From Acidimicrobiia bacterium (GTDB lineage Bacteria > Actinomycetota > Acidimicrobiia > Acidimicrobiales > MedAcidi-G1): DNA of 64,000 bases. Location of the stretch: the NCBI GenBank assembly GCA_012959995.1, contig DUCC01000012.1:1-64000 (forward strand), written 5' to 3'. The notes below the pieces were generated by a model. The model saw only the letters and a list, made by a program, of their open reading frames with translations, was not told the origin of the DNA and searched no databases. Positions within the stretch are counted from its first letter, which is position 1. Each line of letters begins with the position of its first letter. A program made the position numbers and the translations under genes. Below, one piece after another: positions 7,634-16,071 of the stretch.

Positions 7634-8221
7634 ATGGCACGAGTTGAACCAGTGGCACAGGAAGCTTTGCCGCATTTGGCGGAACAATTTGTGTTGGTTG
7701 AATCGGTGATGGGTTTTGTGCCGGCCAGTATGCGGACCATGGCTCGTCTCCCTGGCTTAACCGAATCTTTCGGGGCGCTGGCTGCTGCGGCTTTTGGGGC
7801 GGGCCACCTTTCCCCTGCTCTGGTGCAGATGGTGGCTCATGTGGCGAGCAACGCTTCGGGTTGTCGTTATTGCCAGGCCCACACGGCATCCGGTGCTCAC
7901 CGGGCTGGAGTGGCTGTAGAAAAAATAGCCGCCGTTTGGGAATTCGAAACTGATGATCAATTTGATGAAGCGGAGCGTGCTGCTTTGCGGTTAGCTCGAG
8001 ATGCGGCAGCGGTACCTAACGCCACCACTGGTCAGCATTTTGAGGATTTGGCTAAACATTGGCCACCAGAGGCGGTAACCCAAATGGTGGCGGTGGTCGC
8101 CACCTTCGGGTTTTTGAATCGCTGGAACGACACCATGGCCACCACGCTGGAAGAAGAACCCAAAACCTTTGCCGCTCAGCACCTCACCCCAAATGGTTGG
8201 GAACCCAGCAAGCACCAATAA
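7634..8221 (+). CDS. Carboxymuconolactone decarboxylase/AhpD-family protein
   Basis: A 195-residue all-helical protein with the AhpD/CMD motif CRYCQAHTASGAHRAG, in which the CxxC pair and downstream His form the redox or proton-relay site. Family members include AhpD-type peroxidase adaptors and real decarboxylases; an intact CxxC argues for a thiol-redox role. Its context next to a glutaredoxin supports that weakly. The ATG at 7634 follows a strong GAGGAGGGG ribosome-binding site; an in-frame GTG at 7601 lies inside the leader hairpin and is rejected. There is a 296-bp gap before the next gene. Confidence 0.87.
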   Translation: MARVEPVAQEALPHLAEQFVLVESVMGFVPASMRTMARLPGLTESFGALAAAAFGAGHLSPALVQMVAHVASNASGCRYCQAHTASGAHRAGVAVEKIAAVWEFETDDQFDEAERAALRLARDAAAVPNATTGQHFEDLAKHWPPEAVTQMVAVVATFGFLNRWNDTMATTLEEEPKTFAAQHLTPNGWEPSKHQ

Positions 8222-8308
8222 GAAAAGAGCCTCCGCTCTAAGCCGAAGAAGCCGGTTAGCGAGGCACTTCCAACAACGATCGCTTCGCCAAACCACTCAC
8301 CGAGAGCG

Positions 8309-8328
8309 ACCCCACAGTACGGGGTTTT
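8309..8328 (+). terminator. Weak candidate terminator in the gap before coxS
   Basis: ACCCC (8309-8313) pairs with GGGGT (8321-8325) across a 7-base loop, followed by TTT. The stem is only 5 bp. The rest of the 8222-8517 gap shows no gene and no clear riboswitch, and presumably holds the promoter of the cox-like operon. I saw no convincing molybdenum-cofactor motif there. Confidence 0.3.
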
Positions 8329-8517
8329 AAAAGCGGTCACCGCCTTAGTGGGAGTTCATTTTTTCTGCGGGTGTGGCAGTAAGAGAGACCTAGTTTCGGC
8401 CAATCAGCCATGACAGTTGCGCATTAGCCCAAGGTGTGGCATCATCGTCCTTCGGGTGTTCCGGGGGATTTCGGCGTCGTTGCCGGAGGCGGGCATTCGT
8501 GAAACAAAGGGATTGAG

Positions 8518-8970
8518 ATGCAGATCTCCCTCACCATTAACGGCACCGAGTATTGCGAAGAAGTGGAACCACGCACTCTCTTGGTGCATTTCATTCGAGA
8601 CCAACTGGGCTTAACCGGCACCAACATTGGTTGTGATACCAGTTCGTGCGGGGCCTGCACCATTTTGGTTGATGGCCAATCGGCCAAATCGTGCAACCTG
8701 CTGGCAGTACAAGCCGAAGGCTCTGAAATTACCACCATTGAAGGCCTCGCCGGCGAAGACGGACTCCACCCCATGCAGCAGGCCTTCCATGAATGCCATG
8801 CCTTGCAATGCGGGTATTGCACCCCCGGCATGGTGTTGGCTTCGGTATCGCTGGTTGAGGAATACCCCGACCTGGACGGTCAAGGAGTAAGAGAAGGTTT
8901 AGAGGGCAACTTGTGCCGCTGCACCGGTTATCAAAATATCGTCAAGGCCGTTTTGTCGGTCGGTAAATAG
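8518..8970 (+). CDS. coxS: Small [2Fe-2S] subunit of a molybdenum hydroxylase (form II CoxS-like)
   Basis: A 150-residue iron-sulfur subunit with two [2Fe-2S] sites: an N-terminal plant-ferredoxin-like site ([16 protein letters not shown] and a later SC) and a C-terminal helical site (CGYCTPG then CRCTG). These are the electron-transfer clusters between the molybdenum and FAD subunits in the xanthine oxidase family. The gene is 12 bp upstream of the large subunit and shares its operon. The ATG at 8518 is preceded by GGGATTGAG, a moderate ribosome-binding site. The order S-L-M differs from the classic M-S-L of form I CO dehydrogenase operons. Confidence 0.94.
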   Translation: MQISLTINGTEYCEEVEPRTLLVHFIRDQLGLTGTNIGCDTSSCGACTILVDGQSAKSCNLLAVQAEGSEITTIEGLAGEDGLHPMQQAFHECHALQCGYCTPGMVLASVSLVEEYPDLDGQGVREGLEGNLCRCTGYQNIVKAVLSVGK

Positions 8971-8982
8971 GGGAGAAACAAA

Positions 8983-11370
8983 ATGACCGTTACTGATGAC
9001 ACTGTCACCACCTCCGGGATTATTGGCCAACCCCGGCTTCGTAAAGAAGACCCGGCGCTCCTCACCGGTGAAGCAAAATTCATGGATGACTTGGCGCTGC
9101 CCGGTGCGCTTTGGGTTCACTGTGTGCGTAGCCCCCACGCTCACGCCACCATTGTTTCTATTGACACTTCAGCCGCTCTGGCCACCGAAGGGGTAGAAGC
9201 GGTTTATACCGGAGCCGATTTGGCAGATCTCTGGGAGGCGCCGTTGCCCTGCGCCTGGCCAGTCACCGATGACATGAAAAGCCCCGATTATTGGCCGGTA
9301 GCGCAAGGAAAAGTATGCCATGTGGGTGACATCGTGGCTGTGGTAGTAGCTAGTTCACGCTACACCTCGGCCGATGGCGCCGAAGGGGTAGTTGTTGACT
9401 ATGAGGTATTGCCCGCAGTGATTTCGATAGAAGATGCCGTGACCGATGAAGTGGTGATCCATGAAGGCCTGGGTAGCAATGTTTCCTATGAATGGCCACT
9501 CATCCCTGACCCTGAAGGGGTTGAAGCGGCTTTCGCCAACGCCACTCATCACATCACCGAAACCTATGTGCATCAACGGTTGATTCCGGCGCCCATGGAA
9601 CCTCGGGGGGTAGCGGCGGTGCCTTCGCCACATAACGGCGACATGATCCTTTACTCTTCCACCCAAATCCCGCACATTTTGAAAGTGATGGCCGCCCTCA
9701 CCGCAGGTATTCCCGAACACAAACTGCGAGTAATCGCTCCTGCAGTGGGTGGAGGGTTCGGTTGTAAATTGGGTGTCTATCCCGAAGAAATTATTTGCTT
9801 GACGCTGGCCCTGCGCCATGGAGTACCAATTCGTTGGACCGAAGGCCGTACCGAAGCAGCTACCGCCACCATTCAGGGGCGGGCGCAACGCCAAACCATT
9901 GAGCTGGCGGCCGACGAAAACGGCAAACTTCTGGCCGTTCGAGCCACCTTGTTGGCCGACATGGGGGCTTACTTACAGCTAATCACCCCCGGAGTGCCGC
10001 TGTTGGGGGCCTTTCTTTTCCACGGCCTTTACGACGTGCCGCTTTATTCGTTTACTTGCAAAAGCGTGTTTACTAACTTGACCCCCACCGATGCCTATCG
10101 TGGTGCTGGGCGACCAGAAGCCACTTATGCCATTGAGCGGGCTATGGATGTTTTGGCTCTTGAGGTGGGCGTCGGCCCCGACGAGATTCGGTCACTTAAC
10201 TTCATCCCCACCGAGAAGTTCCCCTACGACTCACCGGCCGGACTGGTTTTTGACTCGGGCGACTACCAACCCGCTTTAGACCGTGCCAAAGAACTCATTA
10301 ATTGGGAGGATCGCCGGGCCGAACAAGCCGAGCGCCGAGCGACTGGATCAAAAACTCATCTTGGCTTAGGTATCTCTACCTACGTTGAAATGTGTGGCCT
10401 CGCCCCGAGCCGGGTATTGGCATCACTGAACTACGGCGCCGGTGGTTGGGAATCTGCCACCGTGCGCATTCTTCCTACCTGCAAAGTTCAGGTGGTCACT
10501 GGCGCCACCCCCCACGGCCAAGGACACGAGACCGCTTGGTCCATGATTGTCGCTGACCGTTTGGGGGTGGACCCAGATGACGTTGAGGTGTTGCACTCCG
10601 ACACGGCCATTTCACCGCTGGGGTTGGATACGTATGGCTCTCGTTCTTTGTCGGTCGGGGGTACTGCTATTTGGATGGCTACCGAAAAAGTGGTGGAAAA
10701 AGCGTCGCTTATTGCTGCCCACATGCTTGAAGCCAACGCTGACGACCTTGAGTTGGCCAACGGCGTGTTTAGCGTAAAAGGTACCCCGGGGGCTGAAGTT
10801 CCTTTAGCCGGCGTGGCCTTTGCCGCCTTTACCGCCCATGATTTGCCCGATGGGTTAGAACCCAACCTGCAAGCCGAAGTCACTTGGGACCCGCCAAACT
10901 TCACCTTCCCGTTTGGGGCACATATTGCTTTGGTGGAGATTGATGAAGAAACTGGTGAGGTTGAGATCATCGACTATGCGGCCGTTGATGATTGCGGCAA
11001 TCAAATCAACCCCATGATTGTCGAAGGCCAAGTACACGGCGGCATTGTGCAAGGCATCGGTCAAGCCCTTTGGGAAGAAGCGGTTTATGACGAAGACGGG
11101 CAGTGCCGATCTACCAACTTAGGTGACTATTTGGTGCCGTCGGCCGCCGAAACGATCGACATGAAACTTGACCATACAGTGACCCCATCGCCTACTAACC
11201 CGTTGGGGGTTAAAGGTATTGGCGAAGCGGGGACCATCGCTTCGACCCCGGCGGTGATGAACGCCGTGGTAGATGCTTTACGGCATCTCGGGGTGACCGA
11301 AATGGCTATGCCAGCATCACCCATGCGGGTGAGGCGAACTATTGAGGCCGCTCAAGGAGGTGTGTCATGA
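8983..11370 (+). CDS. coxL: Large molybdopterin subunit of form II CO-dehydrogenase-like hydroxylase
   Basis: A 795-residue xanthine-oxidase-family catalytic subunit. The active-site loop at residues 371-377 reads AYRGAGR, the signature of form II CoxL, not AYxCSFR of form I, which carries the Cu-binding cysteine for CO oxidation. The C-terminal GVKGIGEAGT holds the catalytic glutamate. Molybdopterin-binding segments AVGGGFGCK and GATPHGQGH are present. Form II enzymes have disputed or unknown substrates, so CO oxidation should not be assumed; a purine or other heterocycle or aldehyde oxidation is equally possible. It is flanked by coxS (12 bp) and coxM (ATGA overlap). No coxDEF maturation genes lie nearby. 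Confidence 0.94.
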   Translation: MTVTDDTVTTSGIIGQPRLRKEDPALLTGEAKFMDDLALPGALWVHCVRSPHAHATIVSIDTSAALATEGVEAVYTGADLADLWEAPLPCAWPVTDDMKSPDYWPVAQGKVCHVGDIVAVVVASSRYTSADGAEGVVVDYEVLPAVISIEDAVTDEVVIHEGLGSNVSYEWPLIPDPEGVEAAFANATHHITETYVHQRLIPAPMEPRGVAAVPSPHNGDMILYSSTQIPHILKVMAALTAGIPEHKLRVIAPAVGGGFGCKLGVYPEEIICLTLALRHGVPIRWTEGRTEAATATIQGRAQRQTIELAADENGKLLAVRATLLADMGAYLQLITPGVPLLGAFLFHGLYDVPLYSFTCKSVFTNLTPTDAYRGAGRPEATYAIERAMDVLALEVGVGPDEIRSLNFIPTEKFPYDSPAGLVFDSGDYQPALDRAKELINWEDRRAEQAERRATGSKTHLGLGISTYVEMCGLAPSRVLASLNYGAGGWESATVRILPTCKVQVVTGATPHGQGHETAWSMIVADRLGVDPDDVEVLHSDTAISPLGLDTYGSRSLSVGGTAIWMATEKVVEKASLIAAHMLEANADDLELANGVFSVKGTPGAEVPLAGVAFAAFTAHDLPDGLEPNLQAEVTWDPPNFTFPFGAHIALVEIDEETGEVEIIDYAAVDDCGNQINPMIVEGQVHGGIVQGIGQALWEEAVYDEDGQCRSTNLGDYLVPSAAETIDMKLDHTVTPSPTNPLGVKGIGEAGTIASTPAVMNAVVDALRHLGVTEMAMPASPMRVRRTIEAAQGGVS

Positions 11371-12185
11371 TCCCCGCCGCCGTTGGATACATCCGAGCCG
11401 ACTCTGTTGAAGCAGCGATTGCTGCGTTAGGGGAGCACGGTGATGAAGCCAAGTTGCTGGCCGGTGGTCAGTCGCTGATTCCTTTGATGCGCTTGCGGTT
11501 AGCGGCGCCTTCCATGCTGGTTGATGTGGCGGGCATCACTGAACTTTCTGGTATCTCCATTGAAGGCGACACGGTGTCCATTGGAGCCATGACCACCCAT
11601 AGTGTTCTGGAGCATTCAGCAGAACTCGCCGCGGTTTGCCCGTTGTTGGCTCATGTGGCTTCGGTGGTGGGTGATCCGGCCATTAGGCATCGAGGAACAC
11701 TTGGCGGTTCGTTAGCTCATGCCGATCCGGCTTCGGACCTGCCGGCGGCCGTGTTGGCGCTGGGGGGGACTCTGGTGGCTTCGGGGCCAAACGGAACCCG
11801 TGAGATACCAGTCACTGAGTTTTTCACCGGTTTTTTTGAATCCACTTTGGCTGATGATGAAATATTGACGGAAATTAAGGTGCCGGTTTCTACCGGTGGT
11901 TGGGCTTATCAAAAGTTCAACCGGCGAGCCCAAGATTGGGCCATTGTGGGAGCCATGGTGGCTGAGGGTGGCGCCGGGGTTGCTTTGGTCAACATGGGGG
12001 CGACTCCGTTGCGGGCTGGAGGGGTTGAAGCGGCGGTGGCCGGTGGAGCGACGGCGGCCGATGCGGCGGCCAGTGCACCAGACGGCACAGACCCTTCTTC
12101 AGACAACAATGGGGATGCTGCTTACCGTGAACATTTGGTTCAAGTGCTGACTGGTCGAGCGTTACGAGAAGCGGGTGTCGCTTGA
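11367..12185 (+). CDS. coxM: FAD-binding medium subunit of molybdenum hydroxylase (CoxM-like)
   Basis: A 272-residue FAD subunit of the xanthine oxidase/CO dehydrogenase family. AGGQSLIPLMRLRL and HRGTLGGSLAHADPASDLPA are the two conserved FAD-binding loops of this class. The start overlaps the coxL stop as ATGA, indicating coupled translation. Residues after about 220 (an Ala-rich stretch with TAADAAASAPDGTDPSS) look like the variable C-terminal tail. It passes electrons from the iron-sulfur subunit to an acceptor, probably a quinone or NAD; the acceptor is unknown. The downstream lipoprotein gene overlaps its 3' end by 11 bp. Confidence 0.93.
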   Translation: MIPAAVGYIRADSVEAAIAALGEHGDEAKLLAGGQSLIPLMRLRLAAPSMLVDVAGITELSGISIEGDTVSIGAMTTHSVLEHSAELAAVCPLLAHVASVVGDPAIRHRGTLGGSLAHADPASDLPAAVLALGGTLVASGPNGTREIPVTEFFTGFFESTLADDEILTEIKVPVSTGGWAYQKFNRRAQDWAIVGAMVAEGGAGVALVNMGATPLRAGGVEAAVAGGATAADAAASAPDGTDPSSDNNGDAAYREHLVQVLTGRALREAGVA

Positions 12186-12606
12186 TACATCGCCTTTTTT
12201 AGTTTCGCTGGGTTTTGCGTTGCTAGCCGGGGCTTGTACTACAGAAGGGAACGTATTTTCTCTGGGTGTCGGTCAGTGTTTTGTTGATGACGTTGGGGCG
12301 GTTGATGTTTCCAATGTTGGCATTGTGGACTGCACCGAACCGCATCTCAATGAAATATTTGCTTTGCCAGAATTACCTGATGGGGATTTTCCTTTGGTGA
12401 CTGTGGACGAAGACTCAGCGATGCTGTGTTTCGACAATTTCAACAGTTATGTAGGTGTTGATTACTCGTTTTCCATCTACGAAGTAGGTTTCTTGCGGCC
12501 TTCTCAAGAGACCTGGGCCGAGCTTGACGATCGAGAAGTGGTGTGTTACCTGTTTGACATGAACGGTGAAACCAAAACAGGTACGGCACGTGCTTCTGGG
12601 CGTTAA
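12175..12606 (+). CDS. Septum-formation-type lipoprotein (Septum_form-like domain)
   Basis: A 143-residue exported protein. Its N-terminus has a short hydrophobic stretch ending in the lipobox LLAGAC, with Cys21 as the likely lipidated residue. The mature part carries a cysteine-containing motif VGQCFVDD, followed by VDCTEPHLNEIFA, the hallmark of the actinobacterial septum-formation domain, with a third Cys later (MLCFDNF). The function of that family is not well known. The GTG at 12175 lies 11 bp inside coxM, so it is translationally coupled to the hydroxylase operon, which is unexpected for a cell-envelope protein. Its stop interlocks with the stop of the convergent nuclease gene in TTAA. 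Confidence 0.78.
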   Translation: MSLDTSPFLVSLGFALLAGACTTEGNVFSLGVGQCFVDDVGAVDVSNVGIVDCTEPHLNEIFALPELPDGDFPLVTVDEDSAMLCFDNFNSYVGVDYSFSIYEVGFLRPSQETWAELDDREVVCYLFDMNGETKTGTARASGR

Positions 12607-13724
12607 GGCCCACCGGGAAGCGATTCGCACGGCTCACCGTCACCGTCGCCATCTAAGCGGCTGACATCGCCGTACCACGGAGCATAAGTTTCGTACCAAG
12701 CTAGTGCTTGTTGATAGGTGGCAAAGTCACTGCAGTTCATGGCGTTGCCCGGGTTGGCGGGCTGGCTGGTTTCGGACGGGATGGTTGAGGTGCTGGTGGT
12801 TGGTCCGAGTTCAACAGGTTCGCCTAAGTCGATGGGTGGGCCGAGGTCTATGACGGCTGGGGTTTCGTTCAGCACCGTCGGTTCGCTTGAGCAGGTGGCC
12901 AGCATGTCTTCTAAAGCAACCAGTTCAGTGGCTGTCACGGTGAGCGACCAGCGAATTTTTATGTCGGCCCAAGTGTCGGCATAGGTACACCAGTAACTGC
13001 TGTCTGGAGGGCGCCAATCTTCTGGCCCTCGTGACCCTTTGGACCGGTTAGCAGAAGCCGACACGGCAATAAGATGGCTGGGGTCAGAAAGGTCGTTGTA
13101 ATAACGCTGCTTGGTGTCGGCGCCCCAAGCCCACCCACCTGAACGGTGCGCATTGGCCAAAGGAACAAAATGGTCAATATCAAGGTCGCTCGGGTCGGTA
13201 AACCATGTTCCGGTAAAGGCCCCAAACCAGCTTCCCCCAGCGATCAAACACCCGCTGTCGTTAAGAAACACTGAGCTGGCCGACTCCAACATGAGTACTT
13301 CATGACGGGTAGAGAGGCAATCGCCATCGGTGTCGACCCACCCCGGCCCCCAGTGGTCGCGGTCATAAGAAACGGGGGGAGGGGCTTCGCTGACCACTAG
13401 TTGACTGAGGAGGCTTTCTGTCCAATGGGGCACTGGCCCAGTGGGGGGAGCGGTGGTGGCGACCAACCCAACGGTGGTCGGGGGTATGACAACAGCAGGT
13501 ACGGTGGCGGTGGCAACCGGTGGGGCCGTAGTTGCTGGGGTGGTTGTGTTGGCCGGGGCGGTAGACATCGGGGCCGCGCTGGTTGAGGTTGTAGTTAGAA
13601 CAAGGGGGATTGTGGTGGTTAGTGCTTGCCCCGCGCTTTGGCGCGTGGGTTCAGAAGGGCTGGCGCAGGCGGCCCCAAAAACTATGAGCGCCACCATGCT
13701 GGCCCGCAGGGGAAGTGCGGTCAT
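12603..13724 (-). CDS. Exported HNH-type endonuclease with Excalibur domain
   Basis: A 373-residue secreted lipoprotein candidate: hydrophobic N-terminus with lipobox FGAACASP (Cys20), then a long Thr/Ala/Pro/Val linker to about residue 100, a nuclease domain, and a C-terminal Excalibur domain (LDGDGDGEPCE, calcium-binding). The nuclease core has DLDIDHFVPLANAHRSG and NRSKGSRGPEDW, typical of the HNH/DUF1524-like family found in actinobacteria, with the DH pair as metal and general-base site. It probably cuts extracellular nucleic acid, for nutrient scavenging or defence, but that is inference. The stop codon interlocks with that of the convergent lipoprotein gene (TTAA at 12603-12606). Confidence 0.85.
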   Translation of the reverse strand: MTALPLRASMVALIVFGAACASPSEPTRQSAGQALTTTIPLVLTTTSTSAAPMSTAPANTTTPATTAPPVATATVPAVVIPPTTVGLVATTAPPTGPVPHWTESLLSQLVVSEAPPPVSYDRDHWGPGWVDTDGDCLSTRHEVLMLESASSVFLNDSGCLIAGGSWFGAFTGTWFTDPSDLDIDHFVPLANAHRSGGWAWGADTKQRYYNDLSDPSHLIAVSASANRSKGSRGPEDWRPPDSSYWCTYADTWADIKIRWSLTVTATELVALEDMLATCSSEPTVLNETPAVIDLGPPIDLGEPVELGPTTSTSTIPSETSQPANPGNAMNCSDFATYQQALAWYETYAPWYGDVSRLDGDGDGEPCESLPGGP

Positions 13725-13755
13725 GCCCCCATGATGGCTTATTAAAGAGAAAAAG

Positions 13756-13938
13756 TCACCCCACTAAGTAACTCATGGCCTTGGTGTGCCAAGTCATCCG
13801 CCCAGTTTGCGCTTCTCTGGCGTCGACCCGGTTCGCTAAGGCGATGCCGGTGTTCATGCCTAGCCAGCGAAAAGGTTCGGGTTCCCATGAGCGTGATTTA
13901 TGTCCGACCCAGGGCAGGCGGGGCACCGTGACCGGTGC
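13756..13938 (-). pseudogene. C-terminal remnant of a FAD-dependent oxidoreductase
   Basis: A minus-strand frame of 60 codons with no start reads VTVPRLPWVGHKSRSWEPEP and then FRWLGMNTGIALANRVDARE before the stop at 13756. The WVGHKSR...WEPEPxRWLG pattern is the C-terminus of actinobacterial flavin oxidoreductases in my recollection. No N-terminal FAD-binding half is present. The frame is closed upstream by a TGA at 13941-13939, immediately after an unrelated fragment. I read this as what is left after deletion. The assignment of the family is moderate. Confidence 0.5.
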
Positions 13939-14040
13939 TCAAGATACGACCTTGTCGGACCTCCACCCGTCGGGGGATGGCTGGGCGGGGTCCATGCTAT
14001 GGATAACCCCGTTGGTGAAAATGGTTGATTCGGCGGTCAT
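13939..14040 (-). pseudogene. N-terminal remnant of an amidohydrolase-like gene
   Basis: An ATG at 14040 opens 33 codons, MTAESTIFTNGVIHSMDPAQ onward, ending in TGA. The FTNGVIHSMDPAQP pattern is the N-terminus of YtcJ-like amidohydrolases, whose metal-binding domain would normally follow for more than 500 residues. Here it stops and passes in frame into the flavoprotein tail at 13756-13938. It looks like a deletion joining two unrelated genes. It could also be a tiny unrelated ORF. Confidence 0.4.
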
Positions 14041-14098
14041 TTGAGGAAAGCCTTTTTGACGCAGACAATAGAAATCATCGCTAACCCAAGTAAATTTG

Positions 14099-14141
14099 AC
14101 TGATTCCGTTGCGCTACTGGCGCGATAGCAACGGAATCAGT
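14099..14141. promoter_or_regulatory. Perfect 14-bp inverted repeat upstream of the transaminase
   Basis: ACTGATTCCGTTGC (14099-14112) and GCAACGGAATCAGT (14128-14141) are perfect inverted copies separated by 15 bases. No T-run follows on either strand, so a Rho-independent terminator is unlikely. The position, 64 bp before the transaminase start at 14205, suits an operator or mRNA leader structure. The Lrp/AsnC-type regulator encoded just downstream is a natural candidate for binding, but this is inference. Confidence 0.5.
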
Positions 14142-14204
14142 AGTATCAGTCATGTTCGGAGACTAGCCCCTTCTAATTTTTTGCACCAAAGAGAAAGAAA
14201 AAGT

Positions 14205-15593
14205 ATGCCCATCACCGATCATCAAGAATTAGTAGAAAAAGCAGAAGCACACCTTTGGGGCCACTTCACGGTACTCAACAATTCGGTGGACGGCATGCGG
14301 ATAATTGAACGCGGCGACGGCTGTTACCTTTGGGACACCGAAGGTAACCGATATTTTGATGGCCTTTCTGGCCTTTTCTTAAGCCAACTCGGCCACGGCC
14401 GCACAGAGTTGGCTCGTGCCGCGGGTGAACAAGCAGCCACTCTGGGGTACTTTCCCATCTGGACTTACGGCCACCCCACCGCTATTGAACTAGCAGCCAA
14501 ACTTGCTGAACTGGCACCTGGTGACATCAACCGGGTGTTCTTTACCACCGGTGGTTCAGAAGCCGTGGAGTCTGCCTGGAAGCTCGCTCGACAATACTTC
14601 AAACTTAAAGGCGAACCGGAACGCACCAAGGTGATAAGCCGCAATTATTCTTACCACGGCACCACCATGGGGGCGCTGTCAATTACCGGCTTAGATTCCA
14701 TAAAAACTATGTTTGAGCCGCTGGTTCCTGGAGCCATAAAAGTTCCCGAAACCAACCACTACCGTTGCCCCCTTTGCCAAGACGAGCCTCATTGTTCCCT
14801 GCACGCTGCTGATGCCATTGAAGAAGCTATTTTGGCTGAAGGGCCCGAAACCATTGCTGCCGTTTTTCTTGAACCAGTACAAAATGCTGGCGGTTGTTTT
14901 GAACCCCCTCCCGGCTATTTCGCTCGGGTAAGAGAAATTTGCGACAAATACGGTGTGTTGCTGGTTTCCGACGAAGTCATATGCGCCTTTGGTCGCCTCG
15001 GCTACATGTTTGGTTGCCAGCGCTACGACTACCAGCCCGACATGATCACCACCGCTAAAGGCCTTACCTCGGGTTACTCGCCGTTAGGTGCTTTGCTGGT
15101 CAGCGATAAAGTATCGGAGCCTTTCGTCGGCACCGGAGAAGCTTTTTTGCATGGCATCACCTTCGCTGGCCACCCCGTGAGTTGTGCGGTAGCCCTGGCC
15201 AACTTGGAGATCTTCGAAAAAGAAGACATTTGCGGCCATGTACGCAACAACGAAGAGGCCTTCCGGGCCTCGTTAGAAGAACTCACCGATCTGCCCATCG
15301 TGGGTGATGTGCGAGGCGCTGGCTACTTTTATGCCATCGAGTTAGTAAAAGACCGAGCCACCCGGGAGTCGTTTAGTGATGCCGAGCGTGAGCATTTACT
15401 ACGCGGGTTCTTCTCTAACCGATTGCTTGAACTGGGGCTTATCTGTCGAGCCGATGATCGTGGCGAACCGGTTATCCAACTCTCTCCGCCGCTTATCTCG
15501 GGCCCAGATGATTTTGCGTTCATCAGCACCACCTTGCGTCAGGCCCTCACCGAAGCCATGGCCGAAATGGAACGCTGGTCAAATGCCAGATAA
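14205..15593 (+). CDS. Class III aminotransferase
   Basis: A 462-residue PLP-dependent omega-aminotransferase. Key features are GGSEAVESAWK, YHGTTMGALS, the Asp of VSDEVICAFGR that contacts the PLP ring nitrogen, and the lysine in TAKGLTSGYSPLGA that forms the Schiff base. A cysteine-rich insert, YRCPLCQDEPHCSLHA, lies near residue 187-202 and is unusual, perhaps a metal-binding or structural loop. The frame is open further upstream, but the ATG at 14205 has AAAGAGAAAGAAAAAG before it and begins the conserved part. It overlaps the Lrp/AsnC regulator gene by 11 bp. The amino donor is unknown; beta-alanine, taurine, GABA or putrescine-type amines are typical. Confidence 0.9.
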   Translation: MPITDHQELVEKAEAHLWGHFTVLNNSVDGMRIIERGDGCYLWDTEGNRYFDGLSGLFLSQLGHGRTELARAAGEQAATLGYFPIWTYGHPTAIELAAKLAELAPGDINRVFFTTGGSEAVESAWKLARQYFKLKGEPERTKVISRNYSYHGTTMGALSITGLDSIKTMFEPLVPGAIKVPETNHYRCPLCQDEPHCSLHAADAIEEAILAEGPETIAAVFLEPVQNAGGCFEPPPGYFARVREICDKYGVLLVSDEVICAFGRLGYMFGCQRYDYQPDMITTAKGLTSGYSPLGALLVSDKVSEPFVGTGEAFLHGITFAGHPVSCAVALANLEIFEKEDICGHVRNNEEAFRASLEELTDLPIVGDVRGAGYFYAIELVKDRATRESFSDAEREHLLRGFFSNRLLELGLICRADDRGEPVIQLSPPLISGPDDFAFISTTLRQALTEAMAEMERWSNAR

Positions 15594-16053
15594 AAGCGGC
15601 GAAATATTTTCACTTGATGAGATAGATAAAGCCATCATTGGCGAACTCCAAGTGGATGGCCGCATGGCTTTTTCTCAATTGGCGCCCAAGGTAGGGCTCT
15701 CGCAAGCAGCAGTACGCCAACGAGTAAACCGGCTCACCGAACGCGGGGTTATTCAAATAGTGGCGGTAACCGACCCGTTGAGTTTGGGCCTCACCACCCA
15801 AGCCATGGTGGGGGTCACTGTTTCGGGCGACGTGCGCCAAGTGGCGGCAGCCATCGGGGCCATGGAAGAAGCCGAATACGTGCTGGTAACAGCCGGCCGT
15901 TACGACGTGTTAGCCGAAGTGTTGTGCGCCAACAACGAAAGCCTGTTGGCTTTAGTCAACGACCAGATTCTCGGGCTACCCGGAGTTACCGGCACTGAAG
16001 TTTTCTCCGTCTTGCGTATGGAAAAAATGACCTTCAGTTGGGGAACCGGTTGA
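15583..16053 (+). CDS. Lrp/AsnC-family transcriptional regulator
   Basis: A 156-residue regulator: an N-terminal winged helix-turn-helix (IDKAIIGELQVDGRMAFSQL, then VGLSQAAVRQRVNRLTERGV) and a C-terminal RAM/ligand-sensing domain (VTAGRYDVLAEVLC). Such proteins sense amino acids and control catabolic genes. The frame extends upstream to 15376, but that stretch is a shadow of the transaminase; the ATG at 15583, overlapping its 3' end, is consistent with the protein family. Tight coupling to the transaminase suggests it senses that enzyme's substrate and may act on the inverted repeat at 14099 or on the opposing operon at 19441-16072. Confidence 0.93.
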   Translation: MPDKSGEIFSLDEIDKAIIGELQVDGRMAFSQLAPKVGLSQAAVRQRVNRLTERGVIQIVAVTDPLSLGLTTQAMVGVTVSGDVRQVAAAIGAMEEAEYVLVTAGRYDVLAEVLCANNESLLALVNDQILGLPGVTGTEVFSVLRMEKMTFSWGTG

Positions 16054-16071
16054 GTTTTTCGAAAAAAACCG

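Noticed and set aside
8222-8517. Molybdenum cofactor riboswitch or small RNA before coxS
   Set aside because: Only a 5-bp stem and other short weak pairings are seen; no pattern I can match to a known motif.
13775-14044. Plus-strand open frame of 89 codons
   Set aside because: It is antisense to the two relic protein ends, which are recognisable on the minus strand; the plus-strand product has no family features.
16048-16071. A/T-rich hairpin between the Lrp gene and the convergent transaminase
   Set aside because: GTTTTTC/GAAAAAA pairing is weak and low complexity; no GC stem for a terminator.
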